From the NCBI RefSeq assembly GCF_000328705.1, contig NC_019673.1:3596001-3660000 (forward strand): a stretch of DNA of 64,000 nt, written 5' to 3'. Origin of the DNA: Saccharothrix espanaensis DSM 44229 (GTDB taxonomy: Bacteria; Actinomycetota; Actinomycetes; Mycobacteriales; Pseudonocardiaceae). A program made the translations under genes and the position numbers. Under the pieces are notes generated by a model. It had not been told where the DNA came from, did no database searches, and worked only from the letters and a program-made list of their open reading frames with translations. Below are positions 1 through 9,015 of this stretch, piece after piece; the stretch's first letter is position 1; each line of letters begins with the position of its first letter.

Positions 1-490
1 TGGATCAGCTCGATGACCCGGACCGCCGCGGCGACAGCCTGCTCGGCGGCGGCGAGCCTGGTCAACCACTGTTCCTCGGCGTTGCCGAAGGCGATGTCCG
101 ACAGCCGGTCTTCGGCCCAGCGCAGCTCCCACCGTGCAGCCGTACGGACGTCCTCGCCGGAAGTTCGATCATGCCGGGCATCGCGATGTACCCGCAGCCG
201 GGAGCCTCCGGGATATTTGTGGCCAGGGCCGGCACCGGCCGGTTTCCCGGTAGAGCAAGCCGAGCAGACCCGCGATTTCGAGACGATCGCGGACGTCGTC
301 CCGCCACCCCTTGTCCCCGATGTGTCGGGCAACCAGGTCGGGAATCATGCCCGATGCTGCGCTCGGCTGCTCGCATCCGGTCAAGCGTGGACAACGCCAC
401 GGCCGCCTTTCGCCGATGGTCGGGCTCGCGACGCCCGATCGTGCCGGCGTTGGCAGCGCGGCCGACGGTGTTCCGGTTCAGCCGGTTGGG
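1..490 (-). pseudogene. decayed gene at left edge, family unknown
   Basis: Read on the minus strand, protein-like sequence hops between frames. A segment with LNRNTVGRAANAGTIG lies near 480-400, one with KGWRDDVRDRLEIAGLLG near 340-265, and one with WELRWAEDRLSDIAFG and a following Ala/Val-rich helix from about 220 to the window edge. At least two frameshifts are needed to join them, near 365 and 255. The order and spacing suggest one helical protein whose C-terminus lies outside the window. I do not recognise the family. A pseudogene is the simplest reading; sequencing errors would give the same picture. Confidence 0.4.
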
Positions 491-774
491 TGATCCGCTG
501 ACGACAGCGAGGGAACATCCACGACGTATTCACCGAATCGGACACTCCCCGGCCGCGCCTCCTCACGTCGTCGGATGGATCTTGACAGCGCGCTCGTCGT
601 GCACCTTTCTGCTCGGATGTGCCCTGCGCACCGCCAGATCAGCCGATCTCGACGGGCAACGATGCGATCGGGTTTCGGCTCGAATGGTGACGAGCGGGGT
701 AAGCGCGGCACCGCTTTGGTCGAGCGAATGGCGGCCGGTTGGGGCGCTGCGCAGGTGGGGGTGGAGAACGTGGG

Positions 775-1140
775 TCATGTGCCGCGCATCAGGGCGATCA
801 CCGTCTGGGTCCGGTCGGCCACGCCGAGCTTCTGGAAAATTGAGTTCAGATGGTTCTTGACGGTGCGCTCCGAGATGTCCAGGCGGCGCGCGATGATACG
901 GTTCGACATGCCCTGGGTGAGCAATTCCGCTACCTCGGTCTCACGTTCGGTGAACCGGTCCCACACATCTCCACCAGGACAGGGCGGCGGGTTCCGGGCC
1001 GCAGCGTGCCCCTGTCGGCACAGTTCTTCCGCACGGGCTATCAACTGTTGGGCTGCCCGCTGGTGGGCGTGCGCCTGCCGGAGCAATTCCACTAGGTCAC
1101 AAGCACTCTCGTCGTCCTGCTCGGAGGCGTTTGGAGACAT
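775..1140 (-). CDS. single-HTH LuxR-family transcriptional regulator
   Basis: The protein has 121 residues. The C-terminal half is a complete LuxR/GerE helix-turn-helix (FTERETEVAELLTQGMSN, then ARRLDISERTVKNHL and a final helix), and the N-terminal half is a short helical, Glu/Ala/Arg-rich region with no receiver or ligand domain. The ATG at 1140 was chosen because GGGAG lies 8-9 nt upstream and because the similar gene at 30416 has the same compact layout; the frame stays open upstream to 1596 but with poor protein character. It probably binds DNA as a dimer and controls neighbouring biosynthetic genes. Its signal cannot be read from the sequence. It stands alone, tail-first towards the decayed gene on its left. 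Confidence 0.8.
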   Translation of the reverse strand: MSPNASEQDDESACDLVELLRQAHAHQRAAQQLIARAEELCRQGHAAARNPPPCPGGDVWDRFTERETEVAELLTQGMSNRIIARRLDISERTVKNHLNSIFQKLGVADRTQTVIALMRGT

Positions 1141-1599
1141 GTGTGAAATCTCCCTGACCGCAAATGACCCGTTCTTGTCCTGGTCGAAGAAGTGTCCCAC
1201 ACCAGCAGGAACCGAGTAAACCTCCATTTGGTTGTCCGCATAAAACACTATGACCCGCCACGGCGAATGACCGGGCCGGTCGGCAGACGTCCAGGATCCC
1301 TCGAAAACGGTGCCGCAAAGGGCGGTCAAGCATTTCTTCCGGGCGCGTCCGGAAGTTGCGGCACGGTCGCGAGGTCGGCCGGTGTCACGGTCGCACACGT
1401 CGTTGTCGCGCCCGATGGGCCGGTCCAGTTGCCAGGCGGTGAGCAAACCCTCGCGGAAGGGCGATCCGGCTTGCGTGGTTACCGGGTGCACCGCGTCCGC
1501 CAAGCGGGCCGCCGGTCCGGCCTGCACACCCGTGCGCGCCTCGTCCACGGCTTCGAGAGCGAGTCTGAGAATGCCACTGGCACCAGGGGCGTTCACCGG

Positions 1600-1980
1600 C
1601 CCTCCGGCAAGGGGTCACTTGGCGGCCGGCGTCCGGGTCAACGAAGGCGGCGTTGGTGACGGCGTCGCGGGAGAGCATCTGCGCGCCGCAACCGCAGCAC
1701 CCGCGGCCAGCCGTCGAACTCCGGGTCCGGCAACGAGCCCGTGTGCCCGATGCTTCGGCGTTCTTGACCAGCAGGTCCAAGCCGTCGGACTCGGCCGGCA
1801 CCGTTTGGGCGGCGGCCCTGATCTGCTCGCCGGTGTTCATGTCGCAGGCGAGCAGGAGCACCCGGCGGCCAGCTGCTCGACCTCGCCGGCCGCGGCCCCC
1901 AGGCTCGGCCGGGCCGGTGGCGATTGCCCTGCCGATGCCCTGGTGACGAGCGCTGTCCTACCTCGCAGGTCGAGCAGGTA
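1600..1980 (-). pseudogene. short-chain dehydrogenase remnant
   Basis: The minus strand from about 1980 starts with LRGRTALVTRASAGQS, clearly derived from the Rossmann start of a short-chain dehydrogenase (normally TGASxGIG), so the nucleotide-binding glycines are damaged. A frame change leads to LLLACDMN and then GLDLLVKNAEASGT, matching the NNAG motif region (normally LLVNNAG) with both key positions altered. No Tyr-x-x-x-Lys catalytic segment can be found. It lies just downstream of the WS/DGAT gene on the same strand, so it may once have been its operon partner. I regard it as dead. Confidence 0.55.
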
Positions 1981-2022
1981 CAACGGGGATGAGATCGGTC
2001 CTCCAGGCGGTCGTGGTGGTGG

Positions 2023-3471
2023 TCACCCGGTCAGGGGCGCGACGCGGTCGCGCGGGGCGAGCGCGAACAGCTCCTCGAAGCTCTCCCTCAGTGCGGCGAC
2101 GAAGGCGTCCGGATCGGTGAACGCGCCGGTGTCCAACGTGATCCCGATGTGGCAGCGGTCCTGGTAGGTGGTCAGTGCGATGCTCGTCGCGCCGCACAGC
2201 AGCGGCGGGAACGGCAGAATGCCCAGCACCTGTGATCCCGCAAGGCCGAGCCGGCCGGGTGGTCCGGAGAAGTTGGTGGCGATCAGGTCGTTGCCCCGGA
2301 ACATCTGGCTCAGGGCGAACCTCACCACCGGGCCAGGCAACGGCGCGAGCGGCCGGGTGAGCAGGTCCAACGCCCGCAGCGTCGACTTGCTGCGCACGGT
2401 GGCGATCCGGCGGCCGGCTTCGACGATCCGTGTGACCGGGTCCAGGCCGGACACCGGCATGGCCAACCTCGTGCTGGCCAGCCGGTTTCCCGCCGGGAGG
2501 TCGTCGTGCTTGCGCACGCTGATCGGGATCAGCATCGGGAGTTCGGGCAGGTCCACCCCGAAGTGGCGGTGGTAGCGGTCGACACCGCCCATCAGGCCGG
2601 CCACGAAGACGTCGTTGAGGGTGCCGTCTCCCGCTTTGCCCGCCGCCCGGAACGCCTTCCGGGGGAAGTCGAGCGCGTCGAGGTGGACGGCGTTGCTGCG
2701 TTCGCGCAGCAACGGCGACGCGGGGGCCGGGGGCACGAGCGTCGTCCTGGCGAACGACACCACGCGCTTCACGACTCGACCGGCCGACGGCACCTTGAGC
2801 CGAGGGAAGCCCGCACGGGTTCCCCGTGCGGCGCGGGTCGCGGCCGAGGGCAGCGCGAGCAGCACCTTGGCCAGGCGTCCGGCGAGCAGCGTGGTGGCGT
2901 GCGCGGCGCGGCGGTGGGCGGGCGGCAGCGCGGGCTCGGCTGCGGAGGCAGCCGCCTCGCCCAGCAGCACGGTGATCAGCTGCACCGCGCCCATCCCGTC
3001 GCACAGGCTGTGGTGCAGCTTGAGCAAGTAGGCGGCCTTCCCGCCGTGTCCGTCGTCCCAGTCCTCCACCAGCGTCGCCTCCCACAGCGGGCGTTCGGGG
3101 GCCAGGGGACGTGACACGACCGCGCCCACCAGGTCGAGCAGTTGGCGGGTCGTGCAGGGGGTCGGCAGTCGCACCCGGTGCACGTGGTTGCGCACGTCGA
3201 AGGTCTCGTCCGGGACCCAGAACGGCCGGCCCAGCCGCAGTGGCGGCTCCAGCGCCCGGTGCCGCAACCGGGGGACGACGCGCGTGCTCCACTCGTGCCT
3301 GCCCACGAAGCGCTCCCAGTCCGGGCATCGGTCGAGCACGAACACACCCACCATGTTCGACCGCATTCCCGGGTGGTTCTCCGCTCGCCAGAACAGTGTT
3401 TCCAGCGCATTCATCTCGCTCGGCGAGCGCCAGATACCGCGTTTGGGAAGATCGCTGCTGCGGTGGGGCAT
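2023..3471 (-). CDS. WS/DGAT-family O-acyltransferase (wax ester synthase / diacylglycerol acyltransferase)
   Basis: This 482-residue protein has the length and architecture of bifunctional wax-ester synthase/diacylglycerol acyltransferases. The catalytic HHxxxDG motif is intact as HHSLCDG at residues 153-159, preceded by the family PLWEATLVED segment; the second histidine is the general base. Family members transfer acyl groups from acyl-CoA to fatty alcohols or diacylglycerol at the inner membrane or lipid droplets; the same motif drives PapA5, which off-loads mycocerosic acid synthase in mycobacteria. The ATG at 3471 has GAGGA 7 nt upstream and precedes the conserved MNALETLFWRAE start; an upstream ATG at 3537 lacks a ribosome site. 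With a MAS-like PKS 8.5 kb away, a role in esterifying or releasing polyketide acyl chains is plausible but inferred. Confidence 0.88.
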   Translation of the reverse strand: MPHRSSDLPKRGIWRSPSEMNALETLFWRAENHPGMRSNMVGVFVLDRCPDWERFVGRHEWSTRVVPRLRHRALEPPLRLGRPFWVPDETFDVRNHVHRVRLPTPCTTRQLLDLVGAVVSRPLAPERPLWEATLVEDWDDGHGGKAAYLLKLHHSLCDGMGAVQLITVLLGEAAASAAEPALPPAHRRAAHATTLLAGRLAKVLLALPSAATRAARGTRAGFPRLKVPSAGRVVKRVVSFARTTLVPPAPASPLLRERSNAVHLDALDFPRKAFRAAGKAGDGTLNDVFVAGLMGGVDRYHRHFGVDLPELPMLIPISVRKHDDLPAGNRLASTRLAMPVSGLDPVTRIVEAGRRIATVRSKSTLRALDLLTRPLAPLPGPVVRFALSQMFRGNDLIATNFSGPPGRLGLAGSQVLGILPFPPLLCGATSIALTTYQDRCHIGITLDTGAFTDPDAFVAALRESFEELFALAPRDRVAPLTG

Positions 3472-4125
3472 GGTTGTCCTCGCACCCTCGGTTGGAATGG
3501 ATCGTCCGCCGTGGCTCGCGGCTGATGACGTGAACACGGCAACGTTCGCATCTCACATACATTCGCCGTCTATGTGTACCCCCGTTGGTGTGACGGAATT
3601 CTGGTCCGACGCCGCATCGGCCGGTCGGCAGGTACTTTTGGGCATGGGCCATAACGTGGTGTGCGGCCAGTGATCACCGCCCGAACGGGTCATCGGTCGA
3701 CCGATTTCCTCACGTTCCGTGCGCATCGCGAGACTGACCGGTGTTGTAAGTGGCGTGCGAGTGAAAACTGTTGAACCCGACGACTGCTCCGCTGTCCTTC
3801 CGATCAGTCGACCGGTCCGCGTGGTACGAAGGTCCCGTGGCCAGGGGGCCAGTTCCCACGGCAGGCTCAACCACGGCAACCGGTGCTCGCGCAACGGTTG
3901 GCGCGGCACCGGCTCGGGAGCGGTGTCCGGCAGTGGTCGATGCGGCTGCCGATGATTTTCTCCGCGGGTCGGGAATGTGGTGGAGTCGCCACGCCCGACG
4001 TGTGGGAGCCCGGGGCAGTGGGCCGGACGAATCTTCCGGAAAGGGGTGAGAGTCGGCCCTGTCGGAACGGCTGCGGAACAGGTGTTCGCGGCGCAACCTT
4101 GAGAAGTGCTGAGACGGAGGCAGTG
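3472..4125. other. intergenic region, divergent promoters expected
   Basis: No coding potential is evident here. The stretch separates the minus-strand acyltransferase from the plus-strand small gene at 4126, so it should hold promoters for both. The part next to the acyltransferase (3540-3600) is less GC-rich than its surroundings, which fits a promoter, but I cannot name individual -10/-35 boxes. Confidence 0.4.
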
Positions 4126-4377
4126 ATGGGTCGGTACAGGCGGCGCAACGGGGTCGGGTTCTTCCGGTACCTGGGCGATGTGGTCGACGACACCAAGGAC
4201 TTCGTGGACGACATCCTCGACCGCGACGGCGACTCCTACAACGGCATCCGGGGAGGGCTGGAACAGGACGACCGCAGTGCCATCCACCGGGACCTGCAGG
4301 CGTTGAAGACCTCACTGGACGAATTGTCGGCCAAGCTGGACCAGCTCGGCACCCGGCAGCTCGCCGACAAGAAGTAG
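4126..4377 (+). CDS. small acidic helical protein, function unknown
   Basis: The gene encodes 83 residues. The ATG at 4126 follows a GGAGG site at 6-nt spacing, a strong start that excludes the longer upstream frame. The N-terminus is basic (GRYRRRNG), followed by an acidic stretch with DDTKDFVDDILDRDGD, and the C-terminal 35 residues form a heptad-like helix (LKTSLDELSAKLDQLG) that probably makes a short coiled coil. There are no cysteines or membrane segments. It is followed after about 80 nt by a small membrane protein and then the UbiB-like gene, which may form a small envelope-related operon. I do not recognise the family. Confidence 0.6.
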   Translation: MGRYRRRNGVGFFRYLGDVVDDTKDFVDDILDRDGDSYNGIRGGLEQDDRSAIHRDLQALKTSLDELSAKLDQLGTRQLADKK

Positions 4378-4461
4378 GCGCGAGCCGGCCAGAGGTCCAC
4401 GCGGCGGCGACCGGTCGTGGTACGGGTGGCGGAAGCGGTCGCGGAACGGGAGTGCCACGTC

Positions 4462-4635
4462 GTGCCTGCCAAGCGCTCTGACCTGCACCCGGTGTTCGCC
4501 ATGGCGTCGGCCGGGCTCGCGTTGCTCGACCTGGCCGCGCCCCGGTGGTGGCCGGCCGTCCTCGGCTGGACCGCTCTGGTCGCGGTGCTCGTGGCCTGGT
4601 TCGCATACTGGCGCGCCGCCGGTGGGTCCGCGTAG
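4462..4635 (+). CDS. small membrane protein with two transmembrane segments
   Basis: A 57-residue frame from GTG 4462 (an alternative GTG at 4417 gives 72 residues) holds two hydrophobic stretches, around FAMASAGLALLDLAA and AVLGWTALVAVLVAWF, joined by a short loop with RWW. This looks like a tiny two-helix inner-membrane protein. GGGAG lies about 11 nt before the 4462 start, a little far. It sits between the small helical protein and the UbiB-family gene, all on the plus strand. No function can be assigned. The main doubt is whether it is translated. Confidence 0.45.
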   Translation: MPAKRSDLHPVFAMASAGLALLDLAAPRWWPAVLGWTALVAVLVAWFAYWRAAGGSA

Positions 4636-4731
4636 GTCGCCTCCTTGGCAAGCGCCGGCACAACCGCGGCGGATCCGACACGTCCCCTCGGCGCGACGGG
4701 GCGCACATCGCACAGCGAGGAGGCGGGTGGC

Positions 4732-6276
4732 ATGGGCCGGCACCGCGTCGGTGAACTCGCCCGAGCGCTGCTGGCGCTGCTGAGGCCGGAACCAGCCCCC
4801 GGTGCCGGACGCGGGACCTCGGGCGGGCCCGGGGGTCGGTCGGTGGACAGGACGCGCGCCCGCCGGGTGCGGGCGACGCTGGAACAGCTCGGACCGTTCT
4901 ACATCAAGGTCGGGCAGATGCTGTCGACCCGCCCGGACATCGTCTCCCAGGCGACCGCCGAGGAGCTGCGCGGATTGCACGACAGGGTCGAAGCTCGCCC
5001 GTTCGGCGAGTTCGAACCGGTCCTGCGGGCCGGCCTCGGTCGGCGGTGGCGCGGGATGTTCACCGACTTCGACACCGAGAACCCGATCGGCTCCGCCTCG
5101 CTGGCCCAGGTCTACGCGGCCACCCTGACCGACGGCCGGCCGGTGGCTGTCAAGGTGCAGCGCCCGGACATCGCACCTCTCATCGCCGAGGACATGGCGC
5201 TGCTGCGCCGCGCCGCCCGGCTGCTGGCCGTGACCGCGCCCGGGTTCACCGAGCTTGTCGACGTGCGGGCCATGCTCGACATGCTGTTCGAAGCCATGCG
5301 CTCGGAACTGGACTTCACCCGCGAGGCCGTCGAGGCCGACCGCGCTCGCGCCGAAGTCCTCGAGTACAAGCACCTCGACGTTCCCGAGGTGTACGAAGCA
5401 TCGCCGACGGTGATGGTGCAGAGCCTGGCGCCGGGCTGCTCCATCGCCGACGCCCGTCCCGAGGAGTTCACCACCGCCGAACGCGTCGGCATCGGCCGCG
5501 ACCTCATGGCGTTCATGTTCAGCAGCTACTTCACCACCAAGGTCTTCCACGCCGATCCCCACCCGGGCAACGTGTTCGTCCAGCCGGGAAGCAAAGCGTC
5601 GCTGCTGGACTGGGGCATGGTCGGCCGCATCGACCACCGGACCAGCCTGGGCATGTTGCGGATGCTGCTCAACGTCGCCCTCAACGACGCCCTCGGCGTC
5701 ACCCGCGCGTGGGTGGACATGGGGCGCGCCACCGAACGCGCGGACGTCGCCGCGTTCCGCAACGACATGGAGCTGCTCGTCCCGAGCCTGACCACCGTCA
5801 CGCTCGACCGGCTCGACTTCGGCGCCACCTTCACCTCGGTGCTGGGCAGCTCGACCCGGCACGGCATCCGCACCAACCCCGCCATCGCGCTGCTGGGCAA
5901 GTCGTTCGCCAACCTGGAGGGCTCCATCCGCTACCTGGCACCCGAGCTGAGCGTCGTGGGCACCTTCCGCGACCAGCTCCAGGACATCATGATCGACATC
6001 GCGGACGAGGCCATCTCCGAGGCGCGGCTGGCCGACGTCACGCTGGAACTGCTAACCAACGGCACCCAGACGCTGCACTACGTCCACACCGCCCTGCGCC
6101 AGCTGATCGGCGGCGAGATGGTGTTCCGCGTCGAGCGAGCCAACCGGCTCGACCGCCACGCGGGCCGCCGGCGCAGCCTCTTCGCAGTCGTCGCCGGCGC
6201 TTTCCTGTGGTCCACCCACAAGCGCCTCGCCCGCTCCGTGAGCGCGACCGCTCTCGTGGATGGCGACCAGACGTGA
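4732..6276 (+). CDS. AarF/UbiB (ABC1) family atypical kinase-like protein
   Basis: This 514-residue protein belongs to the UbiB/ABC1/ADCK family, ancient kinase-like ATPases best known for supporting quinone and prenyl-lipid metabolism. Diagnostic motifs are present: the KxGQ signature (YIKVGQMLSTRPD, about residues 57-69), the Ala-rich nucleotide loop GSASLAQVYAA, VAVKVQRP with the ATP-binding lysine, the catalytic-loop FHADPHPGNVF and the metal-binding LLDWGMVGR. No C-terminal membrane hairpin is obvious. The ATG at 4732 has GAGGAGG 8 nt upstream. It lies 66 nt before a free-standing ACP gene in the same orientation, so it may be co-transcribed with the ACP-KS-AT set; whether it works on their product or on respiratory quinones cannot be told. 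Confidence 0.85.
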   Translation: MGRHRVGELARALLALLRPEPAPGAGRGTSGGPGGRSVDRTRARRVRATLEQLGPFYIKVGQMLSTRPDIVSQATAEELRGLHDRVEARPFGEFEPVLRAGLGRRWRGMFTDFDTENPIGSASLAQVYAATLTDGRPVAVKVQRPDIAPLIAEDMALLRRAARLLAVTAPGFTELVDVRAMLDMLFEAMRSELDFTREAVEADRARAEVLEYKHLDVPEVYEASPTVMVQSLAPGCSIADARPEEFTTAERVGIGRDLMAFMFSSYFTTKVFHADPHPGNVFVQPGSKASLLDWGMVGRIDHRTSLGMLRMLLNVALNDALGVTRAWVDMGRATERADVAAFRNDMELLVPSLTTVTLDRLDFGATFTSVLGSSTRHGIRTNPAIALLGKSFANLEGSIRYLAPELSVVGTFRDQLQDIMIDIADEAISEARLADVTLELLTNGTQTLHYVHTALRQLIGGEMVFRVERANRLDRHAGRRRSLFAVVAGAFLWSTHKRLARSVSATALVDGDQT

Positions 6277-6342
6277 CAAGTCCACCGTGCACGGCCGCCC
6301 AGGTCGGTTCGTGCACCCTCGACGCGCGGGAGGCGCTGACCC

Positions 6343-6588
6343 ATGTCCATCGACCCCGACACCGTTTCGGCCGAGTTCGTCAAGCTGCTGTCCAAGATCG
6401 CCGAGGTGCCCGAGGAGAAGATCCACGCGCACTCCTCGCTCAAGGGTGACCTGGACGTCGACAGCCTGGCCATCGTGGAGCTGTTCGACGTCACCGAGGC
6501 GCAGTGGGGGGTGAAGATCCCGGACGAGGACGCCCAGGCGCTCGCCACCGTCGGCGAGATCGTCGACTACCTGCGCCGCAGGGTCTGA
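6343..6588 (+). CDS. free-standing acyl carrier protein
   Basis: An 81-residue type II acyl carrier protein. The phosphopantetheine site is the serine of DVDSLAIVELF, preceded by the usual acidic LKGDLD and followed by an acidic recognition helix II, although part of that helix is altered (DVTEAQWGVKIPDED). GGGAGG lies upstream of the ATG. The gene is followed at 27 nt by a ketosynthase and then an acyltransferase, so the three genes look like a dissociated elongation set: AT loads the ACP and KS condenses. No phosphopantetheinyl transferase is in the window, so activation must come from elsewhere. Confidence 0.88.
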   Translation: MSIDPDTVSAEFVKLLSKIAEVPEEKIHAHSSLKGDLDVDSLAIVELFDVTEAQWGVKIPDEDAQALATVGEIVDYLRRRV

Positions 6589-6615
6589 CACGGCACCCGA
6601 CACGAGGGAGTTCCC

Positions 6616-7890
6616 ATGTCCGGCACGGTCCCGGGGGTCGTGGTCACCGGTGTGGGGGCCACCACGCCCCTGGGCGGCGACGCCCGCACGACGTGGTCGG
6701 CCCTGCTCGCCGGTGACAGCGGCATCGGCGCACTCGACGTCCAGCCGCCCTGGAAGGTCGACCAGCTGCCGGTGCGCATCGTCGCGGCCGCGGTCGTCGA
6801 CCCGTCCGCCGTCCTGTCGCCCAAGCAGGTCCGGCACACCGACCGGGCGACGCAGTTGGCGCTGGTAGCGGTCGCCGAGGGGTGGGCCGATGCCGGGTTC
6901 ACCGCACCCGCCTCCAGCGGCGAGAGCCCGCTGGACCCGTTGGAGGTCGGTGCGGTGGTCAGCTGCGGCCTCGCCGGTATCACCTCGATGATCCGGCAGT
7001 ACGAGGCCCTGGTGGACCGGGGCGCGGCCGGCGTGTCGCCGTACTGCATCCCGATGATGATCCCGAACTCGCCCAGCGCGGAGGTCGGCCTGCTGGTCGG
7101 CGCACGAGCCGGCGTGCACTCACCGGTCAGCGCCTGCGCGGCGGGGGCCGAGGCGATCGCCTACGGCGTGCAGATGATCCGGTCCGGGCGGGCGAAGGTG
7201 GTTGTGGCCGGCGGCGCGGACGCCACGATCCACCCCTTGGTGCTGGCGGGGTTCGCCCGCATGGGAGCGCTGTCCTGCCGCAACGACGACCCGCTCCGCG
7301 CGTCGCGCCCCTTCGACACCGGACGCGACGGTTTCGTGCTCGGTGAGGGGGCGGGGGTGCTGGTGCTCGAGGATGCCGAGCACGCCAGGGCGCGCAACGC
7401 GCGCGTCTACTGCGAACTGGCCGGCTACGGCTTGGCGGCGGACTGCCACCACATCGCCCAGCCGGACCCCTCCGGCGCGGGCGTGGCGCGGGCCGTCACC
7501 GCAGCGCTGCACGACGCCGGCACCCCGCCCGCCGAACTCACCCACGTCAACGCCCACGCGACCTCCACGCCCCTGGGCGACGTGGCCGAGGCAGGGGCGA
7601 TCCGCCGGGTGCTGGGCCGACACGCAGACAGCCCGTGCGTCTCGGCCACGAAGTCCTCGACCGGGCACCTGATCGGAGGGGCCGGCGGTGTCGAGTCGGT
7701 GCTGACCGCGCTCACCGTCCACCACCGCGTCGCACCGCCCACCACGAACCTCGTGGACCTCGACCCCGCCGTCGGTCTCGACGTCGTAGGCCCCACCCCG
7801 CGCCCGTTGCCAACCGGGCCGGTCACCGCCCTGAACAACGCGATGGGCTTCGGCGGGCATGACGTGTCGCTCGTGCTGCGCTCGTGCTGA
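6616..7890 (+). CDS. FabF-like beta-ketoacyl-ACP synthase II
   Basis: A 424-residue thiolase-fold ketosynthase starting VVVTGVGATTPLGG. The catalytic triad is intact: Cys174 in VSACAAGAE, His in NAHATSTPLGD, and Lys/His in KSSTGHLIGGAGG; the C-terminal NNAMGFGGHD loop is also complete. It should catalyse decarboxylative Claisen condensation of an ACP-bound extender with an acyl primer. There is no neighbouring chain-length-factor homologue, so it probably acts as a homodimer like FabF rather than as an aromatic-polyketide KS/CLF pair. The ATG at 6616 follows GAGGGAG, and the 3' end overlaps the acyltransferase start by 7 nt, indicating translational coupling. Confidence 0.88.
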   Translation: MSGTVPGVVVTGVGATTPLGGDARTTWSALLAGDSGIGALDVQPPWKVDQLPVRIVAAAVVDPSAVLSPKQVRHTDRATQLALVAVAEGWADAGFTAPASSGESPLDPLEVGAVVSCGLAGITSMIRQYEALVDRGAAGVSPYCIPMMIPNSPSAEVGLLVGARAGVHSPVSACAAGAEAIAYGVQMIRSGRAKVVVAGGADATIHPLVLAGFARMGALSCRNDDPLRASRPFDTGRDGFVLGEGAGVLVLEDAEHARARNARVYCELAGYGLAADCHHIAQPDPSGAGVARAVTAALHDAGTPPAELTHVNAHATSTPLGDVAEAGAIRRVLGRHADSPCVSATKSSTGHLIGGAGGVESVLTALTVHHRVAPPTTNLVDLDPAVGLDVVGPTPRPLPTGPVTALNNAMGFGGHDVSLVLRSC

Positions 7891-8876
7891 CCGGCCCTGC
7901 ACGTCGACGGTCGCCGTCCCGCCGCCCCGCGCCGGTGCTGCTGTTCCCCGGCGTGGGCTCCTACCGCCCGGGTGTCCTGTGTGGACTGGAAGAACTCCCG
8001 GAGGTCCGCTCGGTGATCGACCAGGTGGACCACGCGGACCACGGCCGGCACCGGGTGCCCCGGCTGCTGCTCGACCCCGGAGGCCCGGACGAACGTCACC
8101 TGTCGGCGCACGACCCGACCTCCGCGCACTTGGCCGTCTACACCGCCGCTGTGGCCGTGTCCGCTTTGCTGCACCGGAGGTTCGGCGTGCGCGCGCGGGC
8201 GATGATGGGCCACAGCGCCGGTGAGATCGCGGCCTTGGCCGCGGCCGGGGGCGTCGACGTCGGCGACGGGGCCCGCGTCGTTCTCGCGCGGGACGCCGCG
8301 ATAGCGGAGAGCGCCGCGCCGCCGGGCGGTTTGGTCGTCGTCGAAGCGACCGCGGCGGAAGTGGACCGGCTGCTCGCCGAGGTCGCCCTGCCGTCCCTGC
8401 AACGGGCGTGCGACAACGCGCCGAACCAATGCGTGGTGTCGGGCGCGGCCGGTGACCTGCCGGCGCTGACGGCAGTGGCGAACCGGAACGGCCGGCGGAC
8501 GACGCGGCTGGCCACCACGATCATGTTCCACAACCGAGCGCTCATCGGCGCCGCCCGCGCCTTCCTGGACCAGATCTCCTCCGTCACCGTCCACCTGCCG
8601 CACACCCCGGTCTTCTCCGCGCCGCTGCTGCGCACCCACCGGAGCACAGCGGAGCTGCGCGAAGCGACGGCGCACCACCTGATCGGACCGGTGCACTTCC
8701 GCCGGGCGCTGGAGGGCCTGCACCGCTCGGGGACCGGGACGTTCCTCGAAACCGGCCCGCGCAACGTCCTCACCGCCCTGGCAAAGGCGACCGTCCCCGA
8801 CGCGCGCGCCGTGTCCGTTCTACCCAGGAAAACCACCGTGGGCCACCTGGCCGCCGTGCTCAGGGCGACCTCGTGA
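7884..8876 (+). CDS. free-standing acyltransferase (malonyl/acyl-CoA:ACP transacylase-like)
   Basis: A 330-residue FabD-type acyltransferase. The nucleophile serine lies in MMGHSAGEIAAL and the partner histidine in IMFHNRALIG. The N-terminal loop that normally reads GQGSQ is FPGVGSY, so the usual oxyanion-hole glutamine is missing, which may change rate or substrate. It starts with GTG 7884 overlapping the ketosynthase stop, so the two are coupled. In context it probably loads the neighbouring ACP, or could act in trans on the large PKSs of the island; neither role is shown by sequence. Substrate specificity is unclear because the position corresponding to HAFH/YASH is diverged. Confidence 0.8.
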   Translation: MLTGPARRRSPSRRPAPVLLFPGVGSYRPGVLCGLEELPEVRSVIDQVDHADHGRHRVPRLLLDPGGPDERHLSAHDPTSAHLAVYTAAVAVSALLHRRFGVRARAMMGHSAGEIAALAAAGGVDVGDGARVVLARDAAIAESAAPPGGLVVVEATAAEVDRLLAEVALPSLQRACDNAPNQCVVSGAAGDLPALTAVANRNGRRTTRLATTIMFHNRALIGAARAFLDQISSVTVHLPHTPVFSAPLLRTHRSTAELREATAHHLIGPVHFRRALEGLHRSGTGTFLETGPRNVLTALAKATVPDARAVSVLPRKTTVGHLAAVLRATS

Positions 8877-9015
8877 CCCCCGGCGGCGTGGGCAGGTGGC
8901 TACACGGGCGGCTGCGGCGGGTCGGCGGCACACCGGGACCGATGTGGCGTTCACGAAGCAGGCTGAGACGGGCCCAGGACCCGTGGGCTCGGGTTGCTGC
9001 GGTGAGGGAGGCAGG

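Noticed and set aside
1958-3652. 564-codon minus-strand frame overlapping the WS/DGAT gene
   Set aside because: Another frame of the same strand; Arg/Pro-rich, while the 2023-3471 frame has HHxxxDG and a ribosome site.
5046-6449. 467-codon plus frame overlapping the UbiB-like gene
   Set aside because: Out of frame with all UbiB motifs and dominated by Arg, Pro, Gly and His.
6616-7890. Aromatic type II PKS ketosynthase
   Set aside because: There is no chain-length factor, cyclase or ketoreductase partner beside it.
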